Shown here piece by piece: positions 34,606 to 43,254 of a stretch of 64,000 nucleotides of DNA. The position numbers and the translations under genes were made by a program. The notes beneath the pieces are model-generated. The model was given only the letters and a program-made list of their open reading frames with translations. It made no database searches and was not told the origin of the DNA. Every line of letters begins with the position of its first letter. The first letter of the stretch is position 1. Source of the stretch: Aurantibacter aestuarii (GTDB taxonomy: Bacteria; Bacteroidota; Bacteroidia; Flavobacteriales; Flavobacteriaceae); NCBI RefSeq assembly GCF_003008425.1, contig NZ_PXOQ01000007.1, positions 1-64,000 on the forward strand, given 5' to 3'.

Positions 34606-35736
34606 TTATTTCTCTCTATGAAATTCTTCTCGCTTTAATTCGCTCAATTTATAATCTACCATCTTAATAAATACACTTTTAGGAAATTTTATTTTGAACT
34701 GTTCTAGAGCGGCTATTTTACTTTCATAATCGGCATAATACACCGCTTTGGTATTTGCTATTAAAAAATGAATGTAATCATTATTAGGTTTAAAATAGTC
34801 CGCACGCTTAAACGCCTGTAAAGCTTCTTTATGCTTATTTTGCCGGTTTAAAACTATACCTAAGTTAATATACGCTTTATCTAATGGTTGATCTTCCAAT
34901 TGTAAGGCTGTTTTATAATATGATTCTGCCTTCTCAAATTGCTCTTCTCTCTCAAACAAACGAGCTAAACGAAATAAATTTGAACTGTTGTTAGGCTCAA
35001 AGGTTAGAGTTTTTTCTAAAGCTGAAATGGCTTTTTTGTCCTGATATAATTTTTCGTAACACCAACTCAATTTTTCATTTACAAATGCGGTGTCTTCGTT
35101 TAAATTTAATAATTTTTCAAACTGAATCACTGCTGTTTTATAATTGTCTTTATTAAAATAATATTGAGCTATTAGACTTAACAACCCTTTGTTTTCAGGA
35201 TAAAGTTCTAAGCCTGCTTCAACATATTTTAAAAAAGTTTTTTCATTATTTTTTTTAAAATGAAATTTAGCTAATTGATAAATTACTTTTTGGTTTGTAG
35301 AATCTAATTCATAAGCAGAGAACAAACGACTTTGTGCAGCAAAATCATCATCTAAGTCTAAATACACCAAACCTAGTTCGTAATGGTAAACTGGATTTTT
35401 ATAATCTAAGTCTATTAAATATAAAAAATGAAATTTAGCGTCATTATAAGCTTTAGTCTGGGCATAGAGTTTTGCTAACTGAAATCGTGTAAGTTGAGTA
35501 TTAGGAGCTTCTTTTAGAGCTAAATTATAATAACTTATACTCTTGGTATAATTACCTAAAGCATTATAGGATTTTGCAATGTGTTCAAAAGATTCAGCAG
35601 TCTCCGGTAAGTTTTTATAATGGGTTATTGCATCACTATATTTACCATACGCATACAAACTATCGGCAATTTTAAAAGCCGAAGACTGAGCTTCGGCTTT
35701 TAAAAAACATAATACTATTATAAGAATTAAACGCAT
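34606..35736 (-). CDS. Tetratricopeptide repeat protein
   Basis: 376 residues with a signal peptide (MRLILIIVLCFLKAEAQ) and about nine TPR units (for example YGKYSDAITHYKNLP, GNYTKSISYYNLALKEAPN, NKHKEALQAFKRADYFKPN). It is probably a periplasmic scaffold for protein contacts. Its start directly abuts the stop of the M56 gene, so it belongs to the BlaI-M56 operon and may help receive or transmit the signal. Confidence 0.88.
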   Translation of the reverse strand: MRLILIIVLCFLKAEAQSSAFKIADSLYAYGKYSDAITHYKNLPETAESFEHIAKSYNALGNYTKSISYYNLALKEAPNTQLTRFQLAKLYAQTKAYNDAKFHFLYLIDLDYKNPVYHYELGLVYLDLDDDFAAQSRLFSAYELDSTNQKVIYQLAKFHFKKNNEKTFLKYVEAGLELYPENKGLLSLIAQYYFNKDNYKTAVIQFEKLLNLNEDTAFVNEKLSWCYEKLYQDKKAISALEKTLTFEPNNSSNLFRLARLFEREEQFEKAESYYKTALQLEDQPLDKAYINLGIVLNRQNKHKEALQAFKRADYFKPNNDYIHFLIANTKAVYYADYESKIAALEQFKIKFPKSVFIKMVDYKLSELKREEFHREK

Positions 35737-37026
35737 TTATTTAATTTCAAATTTTATTGGCAAAACATAATTAATTTTAACCGGTTTATCATCTTTTGTA
35801 GCTGGTTTCAATTTAGGTACTAAATTTAAAACTCTTTCTGCTTCTGCAACTAGACTCTTGTGTGGAGCTCTAACTTTTATTTCTGTAATCTCGCCCTCTT
35901 CATCGATGATGAATTTGGTTATTATTTTTACAGAACCTTTAAGTCCAAGCTCCTCGGATAATTTTAAATTAAAATTCTTACTTACGATTTTAGACAATTC
36001 AGTTGCAAAACAACTTTTAGCTTGTTCCATATCTAAATTTTCACACTCTGGAAATAAAGCGATTTTATCAACTTCTGTAATATTAAACGTTACATCTTTC
36101 TCTGGATTTTCTATAATTTTAGTTTCAACAACTTCTATTATTTCATCATTTTCCTTTTCCTGTTCACTAACACAAGAAGAATAAACTAACATTCCACAAA
36201 TTAGTGGTAACACAGCAAGATATTTTGTAAGGTGCTTTTGATTTGATTTTGATTTACTTAACATAATTAAACGATTTTTGATTAATGATTTTTTAAAAAA
36301 TGGGTTTACAAAAGATAAATTTTGACTTTGAAAGAGTTGATTAAGCAAAACATTTTGATATGTTTTTGAATTGACTTTCATAGTTCTCTCATCGGCTATA
36401 TATTCATGAACTTCCTTAATACGATATTGATAGAGGTAAATAAAAGGGTTAAACCAAAACACTATTTTTAAAAGTTCAAACCAGATAAGATCTGTACTAT
36501 GCTTTTCTCTTACATGAACTTTTTCATGAGATAAAATGGTTTGTTTTTCGTCTTCAGAAATAAGTTCTCCTAAAAAGATAAAATTGAAAAAGGAATACGC
36601 ACTTTTAGACGTTTTTAGTTTAATTATGATAATAGATTCTAAATAATCTATCTCATTTTTTTTAATAGTTATAAGTAGAGTATAAAGTCTGTAAATAAAT
36701 AAGGCAAACGTAAATACTATACCAAAATATATAAGATTTTCAATACTAAAATTAAAATCTAACCAATGTGAACTTTCTGTCTGATTGGTGAACAAAGCTG
36801 TATTTGATGGGTTTAATATAACCTCTGGTAAAGCCACCAAAGTTGTGTTAGAAATTAATTGATCCATCATAGAAAACTTTAAAAACGGAATAAGTAAAGC
36901 CAGTACTGATGTTCCTAACAAATAAACTCTGTTGTAATTAAAAAAGGTTTCTTTTTTAAGCAGTAATTCATAAACCACAATAAAAATAGTTTGATAAAGC
37001 ATTACTTGTAATAGATACGTGATCAT
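35737..37026 (-). CDS. M56 family metallopeptidase (BlaR1/MecR1-like) fused to a TonB-C domain
   Basis: 429 residues. Membrane helices near 5-25, 35-55 and 95-115 surround a zinc peptidase domain with HEKVH (about 167-171) and EVHEYIADE (M56 family). A further helix follows at about 265-285. In place of BlaR1's penicillin-binding sensor, the C-terminus (about 320-429) is a TonB-C-like domain (FPECENLDMEQAKSCF, RAPHKSLVAEAERVL, VLPIKFEIK). Its start overlaps the BlaI gene by 4 bp. I infer a sensor protease that relieves BlaI repression when its periplasmic domain is engaged. Confidence 0.88.
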   Translation of the reverse strand: MITYLLQVMLYQTIFIVVYELLLKKETFFNYNRVYLLGTSVLALLIPFLKFSMMDQLISNTTLVALPEVILNPSNTALFTNQTESSHWLDFNFSIENLIYFGIVFTFALFIYRLYTLLITIKKNEIDYLESIIIIKLKTSKSAYSFFNFIFLGELISEDEKQTILSHEKVHVREKHSTDLIWFELLKIVFWFNPFIYLYQYRIKEVHEYIADERTMKVNSKTYQNVLLNQLFQSQNLSFVNPFFKKSLIKNRLIMLSKSKSNQKHLTKYLAVLPLICGMLVYSSCVSEQEKENDEIIEVVETKIIENPEKDVTFNITEVDKIALFPECENLDMEQAKSCFATELSKIVSKNFNLKLSEELGLKGSVKIITKFIIDEEGEITEIKVRAPHKSLVAEAERVLNLVPKLKPATKDDKPVKINYVLPIKFEIK

Positions 37027-37388
37027 AATTCTTCTTTTTTATTAATATCTTTTAACACCTGCTCCAATTCTTTCATATTAATATCATTTTTCTGCATAAA
37101 AAATGACACCATACTTTTAAAAGAGCCTTGAAAATAATTGTCTACCAATTTATTTATGGATTGATTGCTATAAGACTCCTTTTTCAATACAGGGAAATAA
37201 ACATGTCCTTTTCCTACTTTCTCATAGTTTACAAAACCTTTGGACTCCAGTATCCTAACAATTGTAGAAACTGTATTGTAAGCTGGTTTTGGCTCTTCCA
37301 AAACCTCTATAATTTCTTTTACTGAAGCTTTTTCTAAATCCCAAAGGACCTGCATAATATCTTCTTCTGCTTTGGTAAGTTGTTTCAT
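37023..37388 (-). CDS. BlaI/MecI/CopY family transcriptional repressor
   Basis: 121 residues from the ATG at 37388, which begins the family N-terminus (MKQLTKAEEDIMQVLWDLEKASVKEIIE). A winged helix (PAYNTVSTIVRILESKGFVNYEKVGKGHVYFPV) is followed by a dimerisation tail. An earlier ATG at 37421 lies within the promoter/operator and is rejected. It should bind the three palindromes at 37395-37459, shutting off its own operon until cleaved or released by the M56 partner. Confidence 0.93.
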   Translation of the reverse strand: MKQLTKAEEDIMQVLWDLEKASVKEIIEVLEEPKPAYNTVSTIVRILESKGFVNYEKVGKGHVYFPVLKKESYSNQSINKLVDNYFQGSFKSMVSFFMQKNDINMKELEQVLKDINKKEEL

Positions 37389-37394
37389 ATTTAT

Positions 37395-37410
37395 AACTAA
37401 AGTTTTAGTT
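37395..37410. promoter_or_regulatory. BlaI operator palindrome 1
   Basis: AACTAAAGTTTTAGTT: perfect 7-bp arms (AACTAAA/TTTAGTT) around GT, 7 bp before the BlaI ATG and downstream of the -7 box. Confidence 0.75.
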
Positions 37411-37418
37411 GAATAATA

Positions 37419-37426
37419 CAAATATA
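37419..37426 (-). promoter_or_regulatory. -7 promoter box of the BlaI operon
   Basis: Minus strand TATATTTG, an exact TAnnTTTG match, sandwiched between operators 1 and 2 and touching operator 2 by 1 bp. Repressor bound at the operators would block it. Confidence 0.6.
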
Positions 37427-37441
37427 ACTAAATATTTAGTT
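37426..37441. promoter_or_regulatory. BlaI operator palindrome 2
   Basis: AACTAAATATTTAGTT: perfect 7-bp arms around TA, overlapping the edge of the -7 box and in the -33 spacer. Confidence 0.75.
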
Positions 37442-37443
37442 TA

Positions 37444-37459
37444 AACTAATTTTTTAGTT
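37444..37459. promoter_or_regulatory. BlaI operator palindrome 3
   Basis: AACTAATTTTTTAGTT: same palindrome with one mismatch in one arm, 18 bp from operator 2 (start to start). Confidence 0.7.
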
Positions 37460-37472
37460 GAAATAATAAATA

Positions 37473-37509
37473 AAAAAGGCTTTATCTTAATGAATAGATA
37501 AAGCCTTTT
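37473..37509 (-). terminator. Terminator of the laminarin-type PUL operon
   Basis: AAAAGGCTTTATCT and AGATAAAGCCTTTT form a long stem; the minus strand ends in a T-run. It lies directly after the stop of the GH3 gene at 37527. Confidence 0.85.
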
Positions 37510-37526
37510 CTAGACTAATTATAATA

Positions 37527-39815
37527 TTATAAAGAAAATTCCGTAGCTAAAGTGGCTTGAGAATTTCCACCTATATAGACTTTAAAATCGCCTTTCTCTA
37601 CCACAAATTCTGAAAGGTCATTATAGAAACCTAATTCTTCAGCCGCTAATTTAAAAACTAATCGTTTCGTTTCATTAGGTTGTAATTCTACTAACTGAAA
37701 TGCTTTTAACTCTCGAACAGGTCTTGTTACTGAAGCATACAAATCTTGAATATATAATTGAGCAACTTCCTTTCCTTTAACATCTCCTGTATTGGTAAGG
37801 TTTACCTCTATTGTTACAGCATTATTTTGAGCGTCGACATTCATAACTTTTAAGTTTGAATATTTAAATGTCGTATAACTCAAACCATATCCAAATGGAT
37901 AAAGCGGTGTATTTTCTACATCCTGATAATGAGACCAGAATACAACGTCTGGAGCTGGTAAGGTTGGTCTACCTGTGTTTTTATAATTGTAATAAATTGG
38001 TACTTGACCCACATGTCTTGGAAACGTCATAGGTAATTTTCCACTTGGGTTATAATCCCCAAACAACACCTGTGCTATAGCATTTCCGCTTTGAGTTCCT
38101 AAATGCCAAGCTTCCACAATAGCAGGAATATTTTGATTTGCCCAATTTATAGCTAAAGGTCTCCCATTATTTAATACTAAAACTATATTTTTATTAACCG
38201 CGTAAACAGCTTCTAATAATTCCTGTTGCACACCTGGTAAATCTAAATCTACACGACTACGTCCCTCACCACTTTGAAACCCATGTTCTCCTAAAACCAT
38301 GACAATAACATCGGTTTGCTTTGCTAAAGTGATTGCTTCTGAAAAACCAGAGATATCTGTAGTGTTTATTTTGACTTCTGTAATAAAATTAGGTTTACCA
38401 ACCGAAACGTCTGCACCTTTAGCATAAGAAATCTTATTGGTTGAATGGTTCTTTAAACCTTCTAAAACTGAAACTGCAGTAGAATCTTCAGCTGCAATAC
38501 GCCAGCTACCTAATGGACTTGTTTTATCTGCTCCTAAAGCACCTATTACACCAATGTGTAAACCTTCTTTTTTTAAAGGAAGTATTTTATTTTCATTTTT
38601 AAGTAAAACGATAGACTTCTTAGCCATATCTAAAGCCGCTTCATGTATTTCTTTACTTCCAGTAACTTGAAGCTCCCTGTTTTCATCTAAATATTTATAA
38701 GGATCATCAAATAATCCTAACTCAAACTTTACTTTTAAAATACGTTTGGTGGCATCGTTAATTAATGCAACGTCAACTTTACCTTCGTTTACCAACTGAG
38801 CCAGTTCTTCAACATATAGATAAGATTCCATATCCATATCCGATCCTGCATTTACAGCAATCTCCGCTGCCTGTTTACCGTTTTTTGCAAAACCATGCGC
38901 AATCATTTCTGTAATAGAACCCCAGTCTGAAACCACAAATCCATCAAAGTCCCATTTCTTCTTTAAAATATCTCTTTGTAAAAATTTATTTCCAGTAGCA
39001 GGTATCCCATTTAACTCGTTAAATGCATTCATAAAAGTTTTTACACCTGCATTTGAGGCAGCTTTAAATGGAGGAAAAATGATATTATTTAAGGTGGACA
39101 TACCAACGTCTACCGTATTATAATCTCTCCCAGCTTCAGCAAAACCATATCCTGCGAAATGTTTGGCACATGCAGCTACAGTAAACTCGGAAGATAAATT
39201 GTCTCCCTGAAATCCTTGGATACGAGCTACACCAATTTTACTTCCTAAAAAAGGATCTTCTCCAGCTCCTTCCATAACTCTACCCCAACGTGCATCTCGA
39301 GAAATATCTACCATAGGTGCAAAAGTCCAATTAATACCTGCAGCTGCAGCTTCTTTTGCAGCCATTTCAGCAGATTTCTTGATAGCCTCTAAGTCCCAAC
39401 TAGCAGATTCCGCTAATGGTATCGGGCTTAAAGTTTTATAACCATGTATAACATCAAAACCAATAATTAGAGGAATCCCAAGTCGCGTTTCTTCTACCGC
39501 TATTTTTTGAACCGAACGCACCTCTTTTACGCCACGTACATTTAGCATCGAACCCACATAGCCTTTACGTAAATGCTCATATTTTTTGGCAGCAGCACCA
39601 TCTTTAGGAGCAGGACCAGTTAAATCCCAAAATCCATTATACTGATTCATTTGTCCAATTTTTTCTTCTAACGTCATGAGTGCCAATAATGAATCTACCT
39701 TAGCATCTACACTATTAATTTTTGTTAAAAGCAAGTCATTAGAAACTTTTGAACCATTACAGGAACATAACATTATGCCTAGTACTAATACCAGTATATA
39801 ATTATAATATTTCAT
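37527..39815 (-). CDS. GH3 family beta-glucosidase, lipoprotein (BglX-like)
   Basis: 762 residues with a lipoprotein signal (YILVLVLGIMLCSCNGSK), a GH3 N-terminal barrel with the nucleophile region (DGFVVSDWGS, about 285-294), the C-terminal GH3 domain (GEHGFQSGEGRSRVDLDLPG) and a fibronectin-III-like end. It should split beta-linked gluco-oligosaccharides, here probably laminarin oligomers made by the GH16 gene upstream. It is the last gene of the PUL transcript. Confidence 0.94.
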   Translation of the reverse strand: MKYYNYILVLVLGIMLCSCNGSKVSNDLLLTKINSVDAKVDSLLALMTLEEKIGQMNQYNGFWDLTGPAPKDGAAAKKYEHLRKGYVGSMLNVRGVKEVRSVQKIAVEETRLGIPLIIGFDVIHGYKTLSPIPLAESASWDLEAIKKSAEMAAKEAAAAGINWTFAPMVDISRDARWGRVMEGAGEDPFLGSKIGVARIQGFQGDNLSSEFTVAACAKHFAGYGFAEAGRDYNTVDVGMSTLNNIIFPPFKAASNAGVKTFMNAFNELNGIPATGNKFLQRDILKKKWDFDGFVVSDWGSITEMIAHGFAKNGKQAAEIAVNAGSDMDMESYLYVEELAQLVNEGKVDVALINDATKRILKVKFELGLFDDPYKYLDENRELQVTGSKEIHEAALDMAKKSIVLLKNENKILPLKKEGLHIGVIGALGADKTSPLGSWRIAAEDSTAVSVLEGLKNHSTNKISYAKGADVSVGKPNFITEVKINTTDISGFSEAITLAKQTDVIVMVLGEHGFQSGEGRSRVDLDLPGVQQELLEAVYAVNKNIVLVLNNGRPLAINWANQNIPAIVEAWHLGTQSGNAIAQVLFGDYNPSGKLPMTFPRHVGQVPIYYNYKNTGRPTLPAPDVVFWSHYQDVENTPLYPFGYGLSYTTFKYSNLKVMNVDAQNNAVTIEVNLTNTGDVKGKEVAQLYIQDLYASVTRPVRELKAFQLVELQPNETKRLVFKLAAEELGFYNDLSEFVVEKGDFKVYIGGNSQATLATEFSL

Positions 39816-39836
39816 AGGTTTTTAATCCTAATTTTT

Positions 39837-41600
39837 TTATTGATACACCCTTATGTAATCGATTTCCATAGTTGATTGTGTGAACCCTGGATCAATACTT
39901 CCACCGAAATTTCCGCCCATAGCTATATTTAAAATAAAATAGAATTCATGGTCAAATGGTAAACTAGAATTATTTGGAACTGTATGAAATGTTACTCCAT
40001 CTGCCTTGAAACTAATTTCGGTTGGTGTCCAGCTTAATTCATAAATTTTAAATTCGTTAGAAACATCTGGAACAACTGTAGAATTTGTATTTGCATTTCC
40101 TCCAGAATTGCCTGGATAATGAAGCGAACTAAAAATGGTATTTTGGTTATTTCCCACATGTTCTACTATATCAATTTCTCCAATAGCTGGCCATGATGGT
40201 GCATTACTTGTATCTCCTAACATCCATATAGCAGGCCATGTCCCAGCACCTTCAGCTAATTTCGCTCTTACTTCAACTCTACCATACGTAAATTCAAATT
40301 TATTCATAGATTTGATTCGTGCTGAAGTAAAATTACTCCCCGCAAAATCTTCTCTAATTGCTGTTATTTTTAACACACCGTCTTCAACAATAACATTTTC
40401 TGGTCGGTCTGTATAATATTGAGATTCATTATTACCCCAACCACACAAGTTAATAGCACATCCATCTCCAAAATCGTAAGACCAATTATCGTCACAAGGT
40501 GCTCCTGTATAGTTAAAATCTTCTTCCCAAACCAAAACATCATTAGTTCCAGAAGCCGTGTTACCAGTCGCACTATTACAATTAGCGGTAACTCCATTAG
40601 GATTTGTTGTTGAAAATTTATGATACCAAGCCAGATTAGGGTCTAAAGCATCAACAGTTCTTACATATAAATAATCGTTATCTATAAACATAATTTCATA
40701 GGTTGATGACCCCACGTAATACCCCATAAAAGCAGCATTTGAAAAATTTAATATCGTTCCTCTTGGAGGATTCCCATTAAAATCGGGCACCTGAGACCAA
40801 TCACTTATCAATGTCCAATCTTCTGTAGTAGGAGATATGGAAACTGTGCTTACACCTGCTGTACTAAAGTCGAAACACGCATCTTCTCCCGCCTGCTGAC
40901 CTAACACACCTTGTTGATGCGCTGCATTAAAAAAGGTTTGACCGTTATTGTTTAACTGATAAGTTAGTTGACTATTGGCATCTTGAGAAAATGTAAGTTC
41001 ATCATCACACAAACAATCACTTATAGCATCATTACATTTTTCAAAAGGTGTCGTGCCAAAAAATGCAGGGAAATAATATTGTGTAGCACCTCCATTAATT
41101 TGAATATCTAAAGGTAAGGTTGGCCCAACCCCTAAGTGAGCAGGTCTTGAAGCAGCTAAATACCATATTTTAGAACTATTTGCTCCACCGGAAAGAAAAT
41201 CTTTAGCTTCTTGATCGTCGAATGCGCTAAATACCTCAACACTTATGGCTTGAGAAGTTTTTAATCCACCATTTCCTGAAGCACTAACGGTCACGCTATA
41301 AGTATTAACCCCTGTAAGTGAAAATCTATGCTTGGTTTCTCCAGAAGTTGTAGTTACGGTACTTGAATTGTCTCCAAAATTAAACTGGTATGTTATCGCA
41401 TTATCTGCAACCGCTTTAAAGTTTACAAATCCAGAACCATCTCCAAAAGGATTCGCTGCATCCTGTCCTTGCAATTCAAACTCTATATTAAGATTGGTTG
41501 GAATAACAACTTCTCCAAAGGTTTGGTCTTCCTCTTGACATGCACTCATAAAAAAGAGAGAGCATATCCATAGGAATATATTAAATTTTAAATTTTTCAT
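39837..41600 (-). CDS. GH16 family glycoside hydrolase with N-terminal PKD domain (laminarinase-like)
   Basis: 587 residues from the ATG at 41600 (41609 is also possible). Lipoprotein signal (FLWICSLFFMSACQEEDQ), a PKD-like domain (about 30-120, YQFNFGDNSS), a region of unknown fold (about 125-340), then GH16 (about 345-587). The catalytic motif is GEIDIVEHVG (ExDxxE, about 472-478), with the WPAIWMLG segment before it. The family includes endo-beta-1,3-glucanases, and the PUL context supports laminarin. Surface-anchored. Confidence 0.93.
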   Translation of the reverse strand: MKNLKFNIFLWICSLFFMSACQEEDQTFGEVVIPTNLNIEFELQGQDAANPFGDGSGFVNFKAVADNAITYQFNFGDNSSTVTTTSGETKHRFSLTGVNTYSVTVSASGNGGLKTSQAISVEVFSAFDDQEAKDFLSGGANSSKIWYLAASRPAHLGVGPTLPLDIQINGGATQYYFPAFFGTTPFEKCNDAISDCLCDDELTFSQDANSQLTYQLNNNGQTFFNAAHQQGVLGQQAGEDACFDFSTAGVSTVSISPTTEDWTLISDWSQVPDFNGNPPRGTILNFSNAAFMGYYVGSSTYEIMFIDNDYLYVRTVDALDPNLAWYHKFSTTNPNGVTANCNSATGNTASGTNDVLVWEEDFNYTGAPCDDNWSYDFGDGCAINLCGWGNNESQYYTDRPENVIVEDGVLKITAIREDFAGSNFTSARIKSMNKFEFTYGRVEVRAKLAEGAGTWPAIWMLGDTSNAPSWPAIGEIDIVEHVGNNQNTIFSSLHYPGNSGGNANTNSTVVPDVSNEFKIYELSWTPTEISFKADGVTFHTVPNNSSLPFDHEFYFILNIAMGGNFGGSIDPGFTQSTMEIDYIRVYQ

Positions 41601-41614
41601 AGTCTGCATTTTTA

Positions 41615-43237
41615 TTAATTATGGAAATAAACATTATCGATGTAAAAATCGAAAGTTCCTGTAGGTAAACCTGAAAATATAAGCTGTTGTATAGAATTTG
41701 TAGCCGTCATTCCCCCTGCTACAAAATCGGCCATAGGGATATCTAAAGACACCCATTGTCCTTGAGCAATCCCGTCAAAAACAATTTCTGCTTCAGTTGC
41801 CGAAGCTCCTCCTAAATCTACCAATTTTACTCTGAATGTAGTTGCGTTTGGTGTCCAAACGTCAACATGAAAGAATGCCATACCAGAAGCGTCTACAGCA
41901 TCTGGCGCGTAAAATTCTACTCCAACAAAATCGGCATCGATATATTCTTTTGTATCATTTCCTGCAACTTGAATATCTGTTAGTGTACTAGTACTCCAAG
42001 AAGATCTCCAAGAACTTACATTAACGTCCTGCGTATATGCGTTACTAAACATGTTTATTACATCTGCTTGCGGCTCTGAAGGAGTTGGGGCTGCTATAGT
42101 TGGCATTGTTGGAGCTGAAGCTCCACGATAGAAGTAAACATTATCGATGTAAAAATCGAAGGTTCCTGTAGGTAACCCTGAAAATATTAATTGTTGAATT
42201 GAATTTGTAGAGGTCATTCCTGCAGCTATAAAATCTGCCATAGGAATATCTAAAGACACCCATTCTCCCTGAGCAATTCCAGCAAATTCAATTTCACCTT
42301 CGGTACCAGAAGCACCACCTAAATCAACCAATTTAACTCTAAATGTAGTTGCATTTGGTGTCCAAACATCAATATGAAAAAATTCCATTGCAGAAGCATC
42401 TACTGCATCGGCACCATAAAATTCAACACCAACAAAATCTGCGTCAATATACTCTTTAGTATCATCTCCCGCTACTTGAATATCTGTTAAGGTACTTGTA
42501 CTCCAAGAAGACCTCCAAGAACTTACGTTAACATCTGTTGTGTAGGCATTACTAAACATAGAGATTTTATCTGCATCTTGTCGTACTGGTGGCACTGGAG
42601 CTGCATCTGTAGGAATTACCAACTCCGTTACTGTAAAGTCTTCAGTATAAACAGCTGTATCTGTAGACCCGCTAAAAGCAGTAACGGTTATAGTATAAGT
42701 TCCCGCCATATCGTAAATAAAAGATACTTCATCACCAATATTTCCAGAAACAACCGTGTTATTTGCGTCTCCGAAATTTACTTCATAAGATATAGCCAAA
42801 TCTGCTGTTGCGGTTACATTTACTTTTCTAGAAATATTTGAATCGTTTTCTATACTTACCATTAAATTTTGCGGCGGTAAAAAAGACACTTCTATTTCTT
42901 GAGAAACCGTTGTGGTTTTTCCATTAATTCCAGTTGCTGTAATAGCGATATTGTAAATTCCTGCCTCATAAGTGTTTTGAGCACTTTCTCCAGGTTGTAG
43001 AATGCCAGAAGTGTTACCTGTACCATCTCCATAATTTACACTAAAAGTTGACACACCTTCACCTAAAGGTGTAATAGTTACCAATCCAGAATTGTCTGGT
43101 ATAATTACAACTAGCGCTGAGACGTTAGTAGGTGCTGGCACTCCTGCTATATCAATAGCATTATCATCGTCTTGACTACAACTAATTATAGTGGCTACAA
43201 CCAAAACTAAACTTAATAAGTATTTAACTGTTTTCAT
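41615..43237 (-). CDS. SusE/F-position surface lipoprotein with PKD domains and duplicated glycan-binding-like domains
   Basis: 540 residues from the ATG at 43237; the longer frame from 43279 would overlap the SusD stop and lacks a signal. Lipoprotein signal (LLSLVLVVATIISCSQDDD), two PKD-like domains (about 35-125 and 125-210), then two near-identical modules of about 145 residues (about 225-375 and 395-540). Both contain WRSSWSTSTLTDIQVAG and LIFSGLPTGTFDFYIDNVYF. The modules look like carbohydrate-binding beta-sandwiches. It lies between SusD and GH16, where a surface glycan-binding protein is expected. Confidence 0.82.
   Translation of the reverse strand: MKTVKYLLSLVLVVATIISCSQDDDNAIDIAGVPAPTNVSALVVIIPDNSGLVTITPLGEGVSTFSVNYGDGTGNTSGILQPGESAQNTYEAGIYNIAITATGINGKTTTVSQEIEVSFLPPQNLMVSIENDSNISRKVNVTATADLAISYEVNFGDANNTVVSGNIGDEVSFIYDMAGTYTITVTAFSGSTDTAVYTEDFTVTELVIPTDAAPVPPVRQDADKISMFSNAYTTDVNVSSWRSSWSTSTLTDIQVAGDDTKEYIDADFVGVEFYGADAVDASAMEFFHIDVWTPNATTFRVKLVDLGGASGTEGEIEFAGIAQGEWVSLDIPMADFIAAGMTSTNSIQQLIFSGLPTGTFDFYIDNVYFYRGASAPTMPTIAAPTPSEPQADVINMFSNAYTQDVNVSSWRSSWSTSTLTDIQVAGNDTKEYIDADFVGVEFYAPDAVDASGMAFFHVDVWTPNATTFRVKLVDLGGASATEAEIVFDGIAQGQWVSLDIPMADFVAGGMTATNSIQQLIFSGLPTGTFDFYIDNVYFHN
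41630..42561 (-). repeat. Intragenic direct duplication with a 507-bp period
   Basis: ACATTATCGATGTAAAAATCGAA occurs at 41631 and again 507 bp later at 42138, and the two modules stay alignable over about 430 bp each (41630-42060 and 42137-42561). The period is 169 codons, so the frame is kept. Confidence 0.85.
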
Positions 43238-43254
43238 AGTATCTATTTTAATTT

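Noticed and set aside
37389-37421. Longer start for the BlaI gene at 37421
   Set aside because: It overlaps the -7 box and an operator; the family N-terminus begins at 37388.
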